From: Paraconexibacter sp040581415
GTDB taxonomy: Bacteria > Actinomycetota > Thermoleophilia > Solirubrobacterales > Solirubrobacteraceae
NCBI RefSeq assembly: GCF_040581415.1
Contig: NZ_CP114014.1
Location: forward strand, 5,518,001 to 5,582,000
Length of the DNA stretch: 64,000 bases
Direction of reading: 5' to 3'
Under the pieces are notes generated by a model. The model did no database searches and was not told the origin of the DNA. It saw nothing but the letters and a program-made list of their open reading frames with translations. How positions within the stretch are numbered: position 1 is the first letter of the stretch; every line of letters begins with the position of its first letter. The position numbers and the translations under genes were made by a program. Below, one piece after another: positions 25,976 to 33,338 of the stretch.

Positions 25976-27538
25976 TCAGGCGACGACGGGGCCGTCCTCG
26001 TCGAGGCGCTTGGCCGCGACGACCCGGAGCCCGGGCTCGCCGGGACGGCGCTCGAGCTGCGCCACGCCGCGCATGATCTCGTCGATCGAGTCGCGTTCGA
26101 GCACCTCGCGGCGCAGCAGCTCCTCGGCGATCTCGTCGAGCTTCGCGCGGTGCTCCAGGATCAGGCGGCGCGCGGCGCTCTCGCCCTCGAAGGCCAGCTC
26201 CTGCTGCTCCTCGTCGCGGATCCGGCGGGTGACGTCGCTGACGACGTTCGAGTCGGTGATCGCCTTCGCGACCGAGGTCGACGTGCCCATGGCGTACTCG
26301 TGGACCATCGCGTGGGTCAGCTCGGCGACGCGCAGCAGGTCGTTGGCCGCGCCGGTCGTCACCGCGCCGAAGACGATCTGCTCGGCCACGCGGCCACCGA
26401 GGAGGACGGTGATCTGGTCGATCAGCTCCTCGCGGGTCTTCAGGTAGCTGTCCTCGTCGGGCACGTTCATGACGTAGCCGAGCGCGGCGCCGCGGGGCAC
26501 GATCGAGATCTTGTGGACCGGGTCGGTCGTCTTCAGCAGCTCGCGGCAGAGCGCGTGACCGGCCTCGTGGAAGGCGACGATCCGGCGCTCGCGCGGGTTC
26601 AGCGTCGTGGAGGACTGCACGCCGGCGACGACCCGCTCGAGGGCGTCGTCGAAGTCGGCCTTGGAGACCGCGAGCCCGCTGCGACGGGCGCAGAAGATCG
26701 CCGCCTCGTTCGCGAGGTTCGCGAGGTCGGCGCCGGTCAGGCCGCTGGTCTGCTGGGCGATGACGTCGAGGTCGACGTCGAGGCCGAGCGGCTTCGTGCG
26801 GGTGTGGACGTCGAGGACCTTGCGGCGGCCCGCGACGTCCGGCGGGGTCACGAAGACCTGGCGGTCGAAGCGCCCCGGGCGGGTCAGCGCCGGGTCGAGC
26901 TTGTCGAGCAGGTTGGAGGCGGCGATGACGACGACGTTGTCGCTGCCACTGAAGCCGTCCATCTCGACCAGCAGCTGGTTGAGCGTCTGCTCGCGCTCGG
27001 AGTTGTTGTCGGTGCCGCGGCGGGCACCCACGGCGTCGAGCTCGTCGATGAACAGGATCGACGGCGAGTTCTTGCGGGCCTCGCGGAACAGGCGGCGAAT
27101 CCGGGCGGCGCCGAGGCCGGCGAACATCTCGACGAACGAGGACGCCGACTGGCTGAAGAACTGCGCTCCGGACTCGTGCGCGACGGCCTTCGCGAGCAGC
27201 GTCTTGCCGGTGCCGGGCGGGCCGTGGAGCAGGACGCCCCGCGGGACCTTCGCGCCGAGCTTCTCGAACTTCTTCGGGTCCTTGAGGAACTCGACGACCT
27301 CGCGCAGCTCGGCCTTGGCCTCGTCGACCCCGGCGATGTCGTCCCAGCCGATGTCGCTCTTCGAGTCCGGCTTGATCTGCACCGGCTTCGTCTTCGGCAT
27401 CCGCTTGAGCGTCTGGATGAGGACGTAGGCGATCGCCATCATGAAGACGATGCCCAGGGTCTGACCCCAGTCGTCTCCGAACTGGCGGACCTGCTCAGAC
27501 CATGTCAGTGCAAGGGGAATGGCTGCCGAGATACCCAC
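25976..27538 (-). CDS. ftsH: FtsH-type AAA+ zinc metalloprotease with shortened N-terminus
   Basis: About 520 residues. AAA motifs: Walker A GPPGTGKT (about 106-113), Walker B LFIDELDAV, pore-loop region FVEMFAGLG, SRH ASNLLDKLDPALTRPGRFDR. The peptidase zinc motif HEAGH is at about 324-328, with the third-ligand stretch TTGAANDL further on. Usual FtsH is about 600-650 residues with two N-terminal helices and an external domain; here only one clear helix (VFMMAIAYVLIQTL) remains. The frame opens at TTG 27583, but a promoter-like pair (27546-27574) would then lie inside the gene; GTG 27538 fits a leaderless start. It degrades membrane and regulatory proteins. Confidence 0.88.
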   Translation of the reverse strand: MGISAAIPLALTWSEQVRQFGDDWGQTLGIVFMMAIAYVLIQTLKRMPKTKPVQIKPDSKSDIGWDDIAGVDEAKAELREVVEFLKDPKKFEKLGAKVPRGVLLHGPPGTGKTLLAKAVAHESGAQFFSQSASSFVEMFAGLGAARIRRLFREARKNSPSILFIDELDAVGARRGTDNNSEREQTLNQLLVEMDGFSGSDNVVVIAASNLLDKLDPALTRPGRFDRQVFVTPPDVAGRRKVLDVHTRTKPLGLDVDLDVIAQQTSGLTGADLANLANEAAIFCARRSGLAVSKADFDDALERVVAGVQSSTTLNPRERRIVAFHEAGHALCRELLKTTDPVHKISIVPRGAALGYVMNVPDEDSYLKTREELIDQITVLLGGRVAEQIVFGAVTTGAANDLLRVAELTHAMVHEYAMGTSTSVAKAITDSNVVSDVTRRIRDEEQQELAFEGESAARRLILEHRAKLDEIAEELLRREVLERDSIDEIMRGVAQLERRPGEPGLRVVAAKRLDEDGPVVA

Positions 27539-27545
27539 AGTCGTC

Positions 27546-27574
27546 ACTATCGAGTCGTTCGGCCTGGTCCTCAA
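27546..27574 (-). promoter_or_regulatory. Promoter of ftsH (TTGAGG, 17 bp, GATAGT)
   Basis: On the minus strand TTGAGG (27574-27569) is followed after 17 bases by GATAGT (27551-27546); GTG 27538 is 7 bases further. Each hexamer matches four of six sigma-70-type positions. Confidence 0.45.
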
Positions 27575-27606
27575 GGGGGTCAAGGCCCCATCTGGACGAT
27601 TGACCC

Positions 27607-28350
27607 ATGCGCACGATCACGGCCACCCGCTACGTCACGCCCTTCCGCGAAGGCGGCTCCATGCCGGCGCTGGTCGAGGCCGACGACGACGGGCTGTACG
27701 TCCTGAAGTTCCGCGGCGCGGGCCAGGGGCCACGGGCGCTGGTCGCCGAGCTGATCGCCGGCGAGCTCGCCCGCGCGCTCGGCCTGCCCGTCCCCGAGCT
27801 CGTGCTCTGCGAGCTCGATCCGCGCATCGGCGTGGCCGAGCCGGACCCCGAGATCCAGGAGCTCCTGCAGGCCAGTGCAGGGCTGAACGTCGCGATGGAC
27901 TTCCTCCCGGGGTCGCTCGCGTTCGCCGGACCGGACGCCGTGGACCCCGCGCTGGCCGCCGAGGTCGTGTGGCTCGACAGCCTCGTGATGAACGTCGACC
28001 GCACGCCGCGCAACCCGAACCTGCTGCAGTGGCACGGCGCCACCTGGCTGATCGACCACGGGGCGGCGTTCTACCGCCACCACCGCGACGACTCGGACCC
28101 CGAAGGCCTCGCCGTGCAGCCGTTCCCGCTGATCGCGCAGCACGTGCTGTTGGCGCGTGCGGGCTCGCTGGCGGACGCAGGCTCGCGGCTCGCACCGCTG
28201 GTGGACGACGCGCTGCTGGAGCGGCTCGCCGGTTTCGTCCCCGACGGGTGGGCGGGCGACGCCGGCCCGGAGGCGTACACGCGCTTCCTGCGCGCCCGGG
28301 TCGCCGCGTCGACGCAGCTCTGCCAGGAGGCCGAGGATGCCCGCGGGTGA
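27607..28350 (+). CDS. HipA-like kinase-fold protein
   Basis: 247 residues. The N-terminal lobe has a glycine turn EGGSMPALVEA, a strand YVLKFRGAGQGPRALVAELIAGELAR with the ATP-binding Lys, and the C-lobe has LDSLVMNVDRTPRNPNLL (catalytic Asp and Asn) and WLIDHGAAF (metal-binding Asp). This matches the short HipA-type or phosphatidylinositol-kinase-like family, not full-length HipA (about 440 residues). No HipB-like antitoxin gene is beside it. Instead the stop overlaps the next gene by 14 bases, so it is made together with a DUF3037 protein, a known pairing. The target is unknown. Confidence 0.8.
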   Translation: MRTITATRYVTPFREGGSMPALVEADDDGLYVLKFRGAGQGPRALVAELIAGELARALGLPVPELVLCELDPRIGVAEPDPEIQELLQASAGLNVAMDFLPGSLAFAGPDAVDPALAAEVVWLDSLVMNVDRTPRNPNLLQWHGATWLIDHGAAFYRHHRDDSDPEGLAVQPFPLIAQHVLLARAGSLADAGSRLAPLVDDALLERLAGFVPDGWAGDAGPEAYTRFLRARVAASTQLCQEAEDARG

Positions 28351-28720
28351 GCCGTTCGCCTACGCGGTGCTGCGCGTGATCCCCGACCTGGAGCGCGGCG
28401 AGTGCGTGAACGCGGGCGTCGTGCTGTTCTGCCGGCGCGCGCGCTTCCTCGAGGCCCGCACCGCCGTCGACGAGGCCCGCCTCCATGCGCTGGCGCCGAC
28501 CGCCGACGGCGTCGCGATCGCGGCCTACCTGCGGACGCTCGAGCTGATCGCGGCCGGGGACCCCGCGGGTGGACCGGTGGCGGCGCAGGAGCCGTCCGAG
28601 CGGTTCCACTGGCTGGTCGCCCCGGCGAGCACGATCGTGCAGCCGTCGACGGTCCACACGGGCCTGACGCAGGACGCGCCGGCGACGCTCACCCGCCTGA
28701 TGACGCGCCTCGTCGGCTGA
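28337..28720 (+). CDS. DUF3037 protein, partner of the HipA-like kinase
   Basis: 127 residues starting at ATG 28337, inside the end of the kinase gene. Typical DUF3037 stretches: FAYAVLRVIPDLERGECVNAGVVLFC near the N-terminus and ERFHWLVAPASTIVQPSTVHTGLT near the C-terminus. The function of the family is not known; its constant pairing with HipA-like kinases suggests that it is a substrate, regulator or targeting factor (inference). I see no membrane segment or signal. Confidence 0.85.
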   Translation: MPAGEPFAYAVLRVIPDLERGECVNAGVVLFCRRARFLEARTAVDEARLHALAPTADGVAIAAYLRTLELIAAGDPAGGPVAAQEPSERFHWLVAPASTIVQPSTVHTGLTQDAPATLTRLMTRLVG

Positions 28721-28797
28721 CCTCGGCCGCCCCACCCGCGTCGAGACCCGTTTCTCATCACCAGGGTCGACGCTCATCGCATCTCGGCCGGCTCTCC

Positions 28798-28849
28798 GGG
28801 AGTTCGTTCTCGGCGGCCCGCATCGCCGCGGGGCCAGGCGCGAACTCCC
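28798..28849. terminator. Large hairpin downstream of the DUF3037 gene
   Basis: A 9-bp perfect stem (GGGAGTTCG with CGAACTCCC) encloses 34 bases that can fold further (GGCCC with GGGCC). It sits between two converging genes; likely a terminator, possibly a processed RNA structure. Confidence 0.45.
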
Positions 28850-28851
28850 CA

Positions 28852-28874
28852 GCTGATCGACGCAGTCGATCAGC
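28852..28874. terminator. Second hairpin, across the DUF1385 gene stop
   Basis: A perfect 10-bp stem (GCTGATCGAC with GTCGATCAGC) with a 3-base loop. It contains the minus-strand stop codon at 28870-28872 and may terminate transcripts from either side. Confidence 0.45.
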
Positions 28875-29697
28875 CCTCGACGCGCAGGATCTCGGCGAGG
28901 GCTGCGTAGCCCACCTCGAGCTGGGCGTCCGTCGGCTCGCGCGTCCCGATCACCCGCTGCAGCTCGTGGCCCGGTCGCCGCAGGGCGCGAGCGGCACCGC
29001 TGGACGCGTGCTTCTCCGCCCACGAGAAGACCTCGACCGCGACCCCGACCGACGCCAGCTGCAGCGCGATGCCCTGCGCCTGCGTCGGCTTCTCGACCAT
29101 GCGGCGCAGCAGCGTGTTGCCGGCGACGGTGGCGACCATCAGCGGCGCCATCAGGTGCGACCCGCAGCGATCGTGCTCCTTCGAGGCGTCGCGCGCGCCC
29201 GCGGTGACACCGGCGACGGCGTCGTCGGGGTCCGACCCCTCGTACGCGGCGATCGCCTTGTGCTCGACGCCGTGGTAGGCCGCGAGGTCGCCGCCGCGCA
29301 GCGCGATCAGCGACGGCGCGAGCCCCAGCAGCGCGAGCGCCGCCTCGCCGCCCGGCCCGGAGATCCGCCGCCGCAGCAGGGCGCCGGTCAGCATCGTCGC
29401 GCCCATCGCGCCCAGGACCGCCGGGTTCTGGAACGGCAGCTGCGCCTCCGGCAGCCCGCGCTTGACGAGCGGGATCACGGCCATCGCCTCGCCGATCGCC
29501 GCGATGCCGCGGACGAGCGGGACGTCGGACGCCGCGCGGCGCAGCTGCGGCTTGCGACCGGAGGCGACCCCGATCGTGCCGTCCGGCCGGCGGGCCGCGA
29601 CCGACCAGTGCGTCGGGCCGTGCACGAGCAGGCCGTTGCGGAGCGCCATGCCCCCGAGTCGCAGCCGTTCCGGCTGCTGCGCTTCCGTGGTGCTCAT
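28870..29697 (-). CDS. DUF1385 membrane-associated protein
   Basis: 275 residues from ATG 29697. The DUF1385 pattern is clear: LRLGGMALRNGLLVHGPTHWSVA at the start, hydrophobic segments, then LAAYHGVEHKAIAAYE with the conserved His-Glu-His, and DRCGSHLMAPLMV. The family is predicted to be metal-binding and membrane-bound; its function is unknown. In many Gram-positive bacteria the gene lies beside prfA/rpmE, which is not the case here. It overlaps the M20 peptidase gene by 4 bases (ATGA) and is coupled to it. Confidence 0.85.
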   Translation of the reverse strand: MSTTEAQQPERLRLGGMALRNGLLVHGPTHWSVAARRPDGTIGVASGRKPQLRRAASDVPLVRGIAAIGEAMAVIPLVKRGLPEAQLPFQNPAVLGAMGATMLTGALLRRRISGPGGEAALALLGLAPSLIALRGGDLAAYHGVEHKAIAAYEGSDPDDAVAGVTAGARDASKEHDRCGSHLMAPLMVATVAGNTLLRRMVEKPTQAQGIALQLASVGVAVEVFSWAEKHASSGAARALRRPGHELQRVIGTREPTDAQLEVGYAALAEILRVEG

Positions 29698-30995
29698 GAA
29701 CCCAGGCGCTCCTTGATGATGTGGGCGTAGCAGCGGGTGGCGTACCCGAGATCCCGCACGTCGATCCGCTCGTTGGCCGAATGGACGAGCGGGGCGGTCT
29801 CGTAGAGCGTCTGGTGCTTGTGCGGGAACCAGCCGTAGGCGACGCACTCCGGGAAGGCGTTGCGGAAGGTCCGCGAGTCGGTGAAGCCCGCGAGGATCGT
29901 CGGGATCACCTTCGCCTCCGGATCCTCCTTGGCGATCCACGACTCGATCGTCCGGAACAGGTCGGTGTCGACCGGCGACTCGTTGCCGGGAACCTGCTCG
30001 GTGAAGTCCAGCCGGTAGCCGTCGGTCCCCAGGACCTCGGTGATGCGGCGCTCGGCGAGCTCGCGGCCGAGGCCCGGCGGGACGCGGCAGTCGACGCGGA
30101 TCTCGGCGCTCGCGGGGATGACGTTGATCTTCTTGCTCGCGCTGATCTTCGTCGGCGCGAGGCTGACGCCGAGCATCGGCTCGACGAGCATCCCGAGGAT
30201 GGGGTCACGGCGCTGCAGCTCGGCCAGCGCGCCGGCCGGGTCGCCGTCGACCGGGATGCCGAGGCCCTCGAGCATCCCGCGCGGCCCCGTCGTGATGTCC
30301 AGCCCGGGCTGCCGGTCGGCCATCAGCTGCAGGAACGGCGCGAGCTTCAGCAGCGCGTTGTCGCCCATCTTCGGGATCGACGCGTGCCCGGCGATGCCGT
30401 CGGTGGTGATCGTGAAGCGGAAGACGCCCTTCTCCGCGACGCAGACCCCGTAGTAGCGGCCGTCCTCGAACGGGATGACGGGGCCACCGCCCTCGTTCAG
30501 CAGCTCGTCGCAGCGGACGAGGTCGGGGTGGTGCTCGCAGATCCACTGGGCGCCCTGCGAGCCGCCCGTCTCCTCGTCGGCGACCGACACGATCAGCAGC
30601 TCGCCGCGCTCGGGCCGCCAGCCGGACGCCGCCAGGGTGCATGCGGCGGCGACCTCCGCCGCGGTCTGCGACTTCATGTCCAGCGCACCGCGGCCCCACA
30701 ACATGCCGTCGTCGTCAACGGTCCCCGACCACGGGTCCCGCTCCCAGTCGGCGGGGGAGGCGAGGACCGTGTCCACGTGGGAGAGCAGGCACAGCGTCGG
30801 CCCGTCCGCCTTGCCCTTCAGCCGCGCCACGAGGTTCGGCCGCTCCTCCGAGGAGCCGACCATGGTGATGCCCTCGAAGCCCGCGCCCTCGAGCTCGGCG
30901 GCGAGCAGCTCCTGCGCCGGGCGCTCGTTCCCCGGAGGGTTGACGGTGTTGCACCGGATCAGTTGCTGCAGCAGGGCCGTCGCGAGTCGCTCCAC
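29694..30995 (-). CDS. M20-family metallopeptidase
   Basis: About 433 residues. Zinc-site motifs of the M20 (ArgE/DapE/carboxypeptidase G2) family are intact: LLSHVDTVLAS, GRGALDMKSQ and ADEETGGSQGA, plus the dimerisation-domain stretch GIAGHASIPKMGDNA. It removes acyl groups or cleaves dipeptides in the cytosol; the substrate is unclear. The frame extends to GTG 31004, but a TAGAGT hexamer covers that codon and lies 7 bases before GTG 30995, so I prefer 30995 (leaderless). It is coupled to the DUF1385 gene. Confidence 0.9.
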   Translation of the reverse strand: MERLATALLQQLIRCNTVNPPGNERPAQELLAAELEGAGFEGITMVGSSEERPNLVARLKGKADGPTLCLLSHVDTVLASPADWERDPWSGTVDDDGMLWGRGALDMKSQTAAEVAAACTLAASGWRPERGELLIVSVADEETGGSQGAQWICEHHPDLVRCDELLNEGGGPVIPFEDGRYYGVCVAEKGVFRFTITTDGIAGHASIPKMGDNALLKLAPFLQLMADRQPGLDITTGPRGMLEGLGIPVDGDPAGALAELQRRDPILGMLVEPMLGVSLAPTKISASKKINVIPASAEIRVDCRVPPGLGRELAERRITEVLGTDGYRLDFTEQVPGNESPVDTDLFRTIESWIAKEDPEAKVIPTILAGFTDSRTFRNAFPECVAYGWFPHKHQTLYETAPLVHSANERIDVRDLGYATRCYAHIIKERLGS

Positions 30996-31002
30996 GACGC
31001 CC

Positions 31003-31008
31003 ACTCTA
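31003..31008 (-). promoter_or_regulatory. -10 element (TAGAGT) of the M20 peptidase gene
   Basis: TAGAGT on the minus strand lies 7 bases before GTG 30995 and overlaps the alternative GTG at 31004, supporting the shorter start. Confidence 0.45.
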
Positions 31009-31019
31009 CGAGCAGCTGG

Positions 31020-32267
31020 TCACACCGGCACAGGCACCTTGTTCGCCCCCTGCTCGGCGTCCTTGCGGCCGCCGAGCAGCACCGGCGTGGCGGCCAGGAC
31101 CCCCGCGGCGAGGACGCCGGCGAAGATCGCGAGCGCCGACCGCGGGCTCAGCGCCTCGTTCATGAGGCCGAGCCCGATCACCGGGACGGAGATCCCGACG
31201 TAGGCGCACAGGAACAGGCCGGCCAGCGCCTCGGCGCGGGTCTCGGGCGGGGCGATCGAGGCGACGGTCGTGAGCGCGCCCTTGAACAGCAGGCCACCCG
31301 CACCGCCGGCGACCGCTCCGCCGATCAGGAACAGCGCGAGGCTCGGCGTGGGCAGCCAGACCGCAAGGACGAGGATCGCAAGGCCGGCGAGCATCGCCCC
31401 GATCCCGGTGCGCAGGATCCGGTCGACGCTGAGGCGCTCCGCGGCGAGCTGCGCGCCGACACCGGACCCGAACGCGACGAACGCAGCGGCGCCCGCGAGG
31501 GCGTGGGACGTGTGGTGCAGCGTTCCGGCGAGGAAGGTCGGCGCCATCGCGTTGAAGAGGCCGTACACGGCGAAGGCGACGAGCGATGCCAGGGCGGCCG
31601 CCGCGAAGCGGGCCCGGTCGGCCGCCGGGATCGTGACGCTCTGCGGGCGGTAGGCGGGCCGCGGCACGGCGGCGGGACGGGTCTCCGGCGCCAGCAGGAC
31701 GAACACGAGCCCGGCCACCAGCGTCGCGATCGAGACCAGGTACGGGATCGTCAGCGGATGGTCGACCCACTGGGCGAGCGCGCCGGCCGCGAGCGGGCCG
31801 ACCGCGAGGCCGCCGATGTTCGCGATCAGGGCGACACGCTGCGCGCGGCGGGCGTCCGCCTCGGGCCGCGCGCCCGTGTGGAGCTCGGCGATCCACGCGG
31901 TCGCGGTGGCGGTGGCGGCCCCGATGCCCAGCCCGTTGACGAAGCGGCCGATCATCAGGCCGGGCACCTCGCGCCAGAAGAGGAAGAAGAGGCTGCTGAG
32001 CAGGGTCAGGACGAGCGCGGCGACCAACAGCCGGCGGCGGCCCAGGACGTCCGACAGGTGGCCCGCCAGCCACAGGCTCGCCATCACGCCGAACGCGTAC
32101 ACGGCGAAGATCACGGTCACGGTCAGCGACCCGAAGCCGTCGCGCGCCATGTAGATCGCGTAGAGGGGCGTCGGGACGGCCGAGTACGCCATGAGCGCGA
32201 GGAAGGTGAAGGCGACGGCCCAGAAGCCGCGCTCGTGGGACCGGGTCGTGGCTGTCGCTCGGGTCAT
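31020..32267 (-). CDS. Major facilitator superfamily transporter
   Basis: 415 residues with about 12 hydrophobic helices. Loop 2-3 carries the MFS signature in degenerate form (GHLSDVLGRRRLL), and helix 4-5 has the drug/proton antiporter-like NGLGIGAATATATAWIAEL. A central cytoplasmic loop (about 195-220) separates two six-helix halves. Drug or metabolite efflux is likely, the substrate unknown. ATG 32267 is preferred; ATG 32276 is an option. It is divergent from a LysR gene, with operator-like repeats between, the usual regulator-target pair. Confidence 0.88.
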   Translation of the reverse strand: MTRATATTRSHERGFWAVAFTFLALMAYSAVPTPLYAIYMARDGFGSLTVTVIFAVYAFGVMASLWLAGHLSDVLGRRRLLVAALVLTLLSSLFFLFWREVPGLMIGRFVNGLGIGAATATATAWIAELHTGARPEADARRAQRVALIANIGGLAVGPLAAGALAQWVDHPLTIPYLVSIATLVAGLVFVLLAPETRPAAVPRPAYRPQSVTIPAADRARFAAAALASLVAFAVYGLFNAMAPTFLAGTLHHTSHALAGAAAFVAFGSGVGAQLAAERLSVDRILRTGIGAMLAGLAILVLAVWLPTPSLALFLIGGAVAGGAGGLLFKGALTTVASIAPPETRAEALAGLFLCAYVGISVPVIGLGLMNEALSPRSALAIFAGVLAAGVLAATPVLLGGRKDAEQGANKVPVPV

Positions 32268-32287
32268 GCCCTGCATCCTGGCAACCG

Positions 32288-32329
32288 TCGGTCATCACCG
32301 AAAGCGGTCAGGAGCGATATCGGTCATCG
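32288..32329. promoter_or_regulatory. Operator region between MFS and LysR genes
   Basis: CGGTCA occurs three times at exact 16-base spacing (32289, 32305, 32321). TCGGT-CATC-ACCGA (32288-32301) is a palindrome of the T-N12-A type, and GCGAT-N7-ATCGC (32314-32330) a second. Likely binding sites of the divergent LysR protein. Confidence 0.55.
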
Positions 32330-32354
32330 CCTGTCGCGATAACCTCTGCTGCCG

Positions 32355-33338
32355 ATGATGGAGCTCCGGCACCTGCTGACGTTCCTCGCGGTCGCGGAGA
32401 CGCAGAGCTTCACGCGGGCCGCGGAGCGCCTCGGGACGTCGCAGTCGGCGGTGTCCGCGACCGTGCGGCGGCTCGAGGAGGAGCTCGAGGCGCCGCTCTT
32501 CGACCGCACGACCCACCGCGTGGACCTGACCGACGCGGGCCGGGCGCTGGTGCCCGAGGCGCGCGGCACGCTGGCGGCGGCCGCCGCCGCGCGCGAGGCA
32601 GTCGACCAGGTCCGCGGCGGGCTGCGCGGGACGGTGCGCCTCGGCGTCATGCAGGCCCAGGCGACGGGGCCGGTCAGCACCGCCGCATTCGTCGCCGCGT
32701 TCCGCCGCGACCATGCCGCGGTCCACGTGGAGCTGCGCCAGGCGGGCTCGGCGGTCCTGGCGGACATGGTGCGCGACGGGCGGCTCGACCTCGCGGTCCT
32801 GGGCAATCCCGCCCCGCTGTCCGCGCCGCCTGCCGGCCTCGCCCTGACCGAGCTCGCGAGCGAGCCGATGGCCCTCGCCTGCCACGCCGGCCACCGGTTC
32901 GCGTCGTGGCCGGCGATCGACCTGGCGACGGTCGCCGCCGAACCTGCGGCGGATCTGCCGCCCGGGTGGAGCATGCGCACCGCCAACGACCGGGTGTTCG
33001 CCGCCGCCGGCCTGCGGCGCCGCCTCGAGTACGAGGTCAACGACAGCTCGTCGATCGTCGACCTCGTCCGCCACGGGCTCGCCGTCGCGCTGATCCCGGC
33101 GTCGCTCGTCGGGGCGGACGACGGGTCGATCGCCACCGTCCCGCTCACCGGCGCGCCGGACCACGCGCACCGCGTCGCCCTCGCCGTCCCGACCGGCCGG
33201 CCCCTCGGCCTCGCCGCACAGGCGCTCCGGGACACCATCCTGGGCGGGGGCGTCCCGGCCGCGTCGCATACTAGGACGCGTGGACCAGCTCTTCGGCGAC
33301 CCGACCCCGACCCCCGCGGCCGCGCAGCCGACGGGTGA
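32355..33338 (+). CDS. LysR-type transcriptional regulator
   Basis: 327 residues. The N-terminal winged helix-turn-helix is typical (LRHLLTFLAVAETQSFTRAAERLGTSQSAVSATVRRLEEELEAPLFDR is spread over residues 4-51), followed by the two-lobed effector domain (RLGVMQA, VHVELRQAG, LDLAVLG). The last ~20 residues are Arg/Pro-rich and overlap the start of rarA by 59 bases, so the C-terminus is slightly longer than needed. It is divergent from the MFS gene, which it probably regulates together with itself. The effector is unknown. A TAACCT hexamer 9 bases upstream may be its -10. Confidence 0.9.
   Translation: MMELRHLLTFLAVAETQSFTRAAERLGTSQSAVSATVRRLEEELEAPLFDRTTHRVDLTDAGRALVPEARGTLAAAAAAREAVDQVRGGLRGTVRLGVMQAQATGPVSTAAFVAAFRRDHAAVHVELRQAGSAVLADMVRDGRLDLAVLGNPAPLSAPPAGLALTELASEPMALACHAGHRFASWPAIDLATVAAEPAADLPPGWSMRTANDRVFAAAGLRRRLEYEVNDSSSIVDLVRHGLAVALIPASLVGADDGSIATVPLTGAPDHAHRVALAVPTGRPLGLAAQALRDTILGGGVPAASHTRTRGPALRRPDPDPRGRAADG

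Noticed and set aside
27578..27605. GGTCAA-N16-TTGACC inverted repeat as a shared operator of ftsH and the kinase gene
   Set aside because: The arms are only six bases and one of them lies directly before the kinase ATG; too weak to claim.
27607..28720. A HipBA toxin-antitoxin system
   Set aside because: There is no HipB-like helix-turn-helix gene on either side, and the kinase is much shorter than HipA.
29721..32342. An 873-codon open frame on the plus strand across the M20 and MFS genes
   Set aside because: Both genes below it have intact family motifs; the frame is Arg/Asp-rich composition only.
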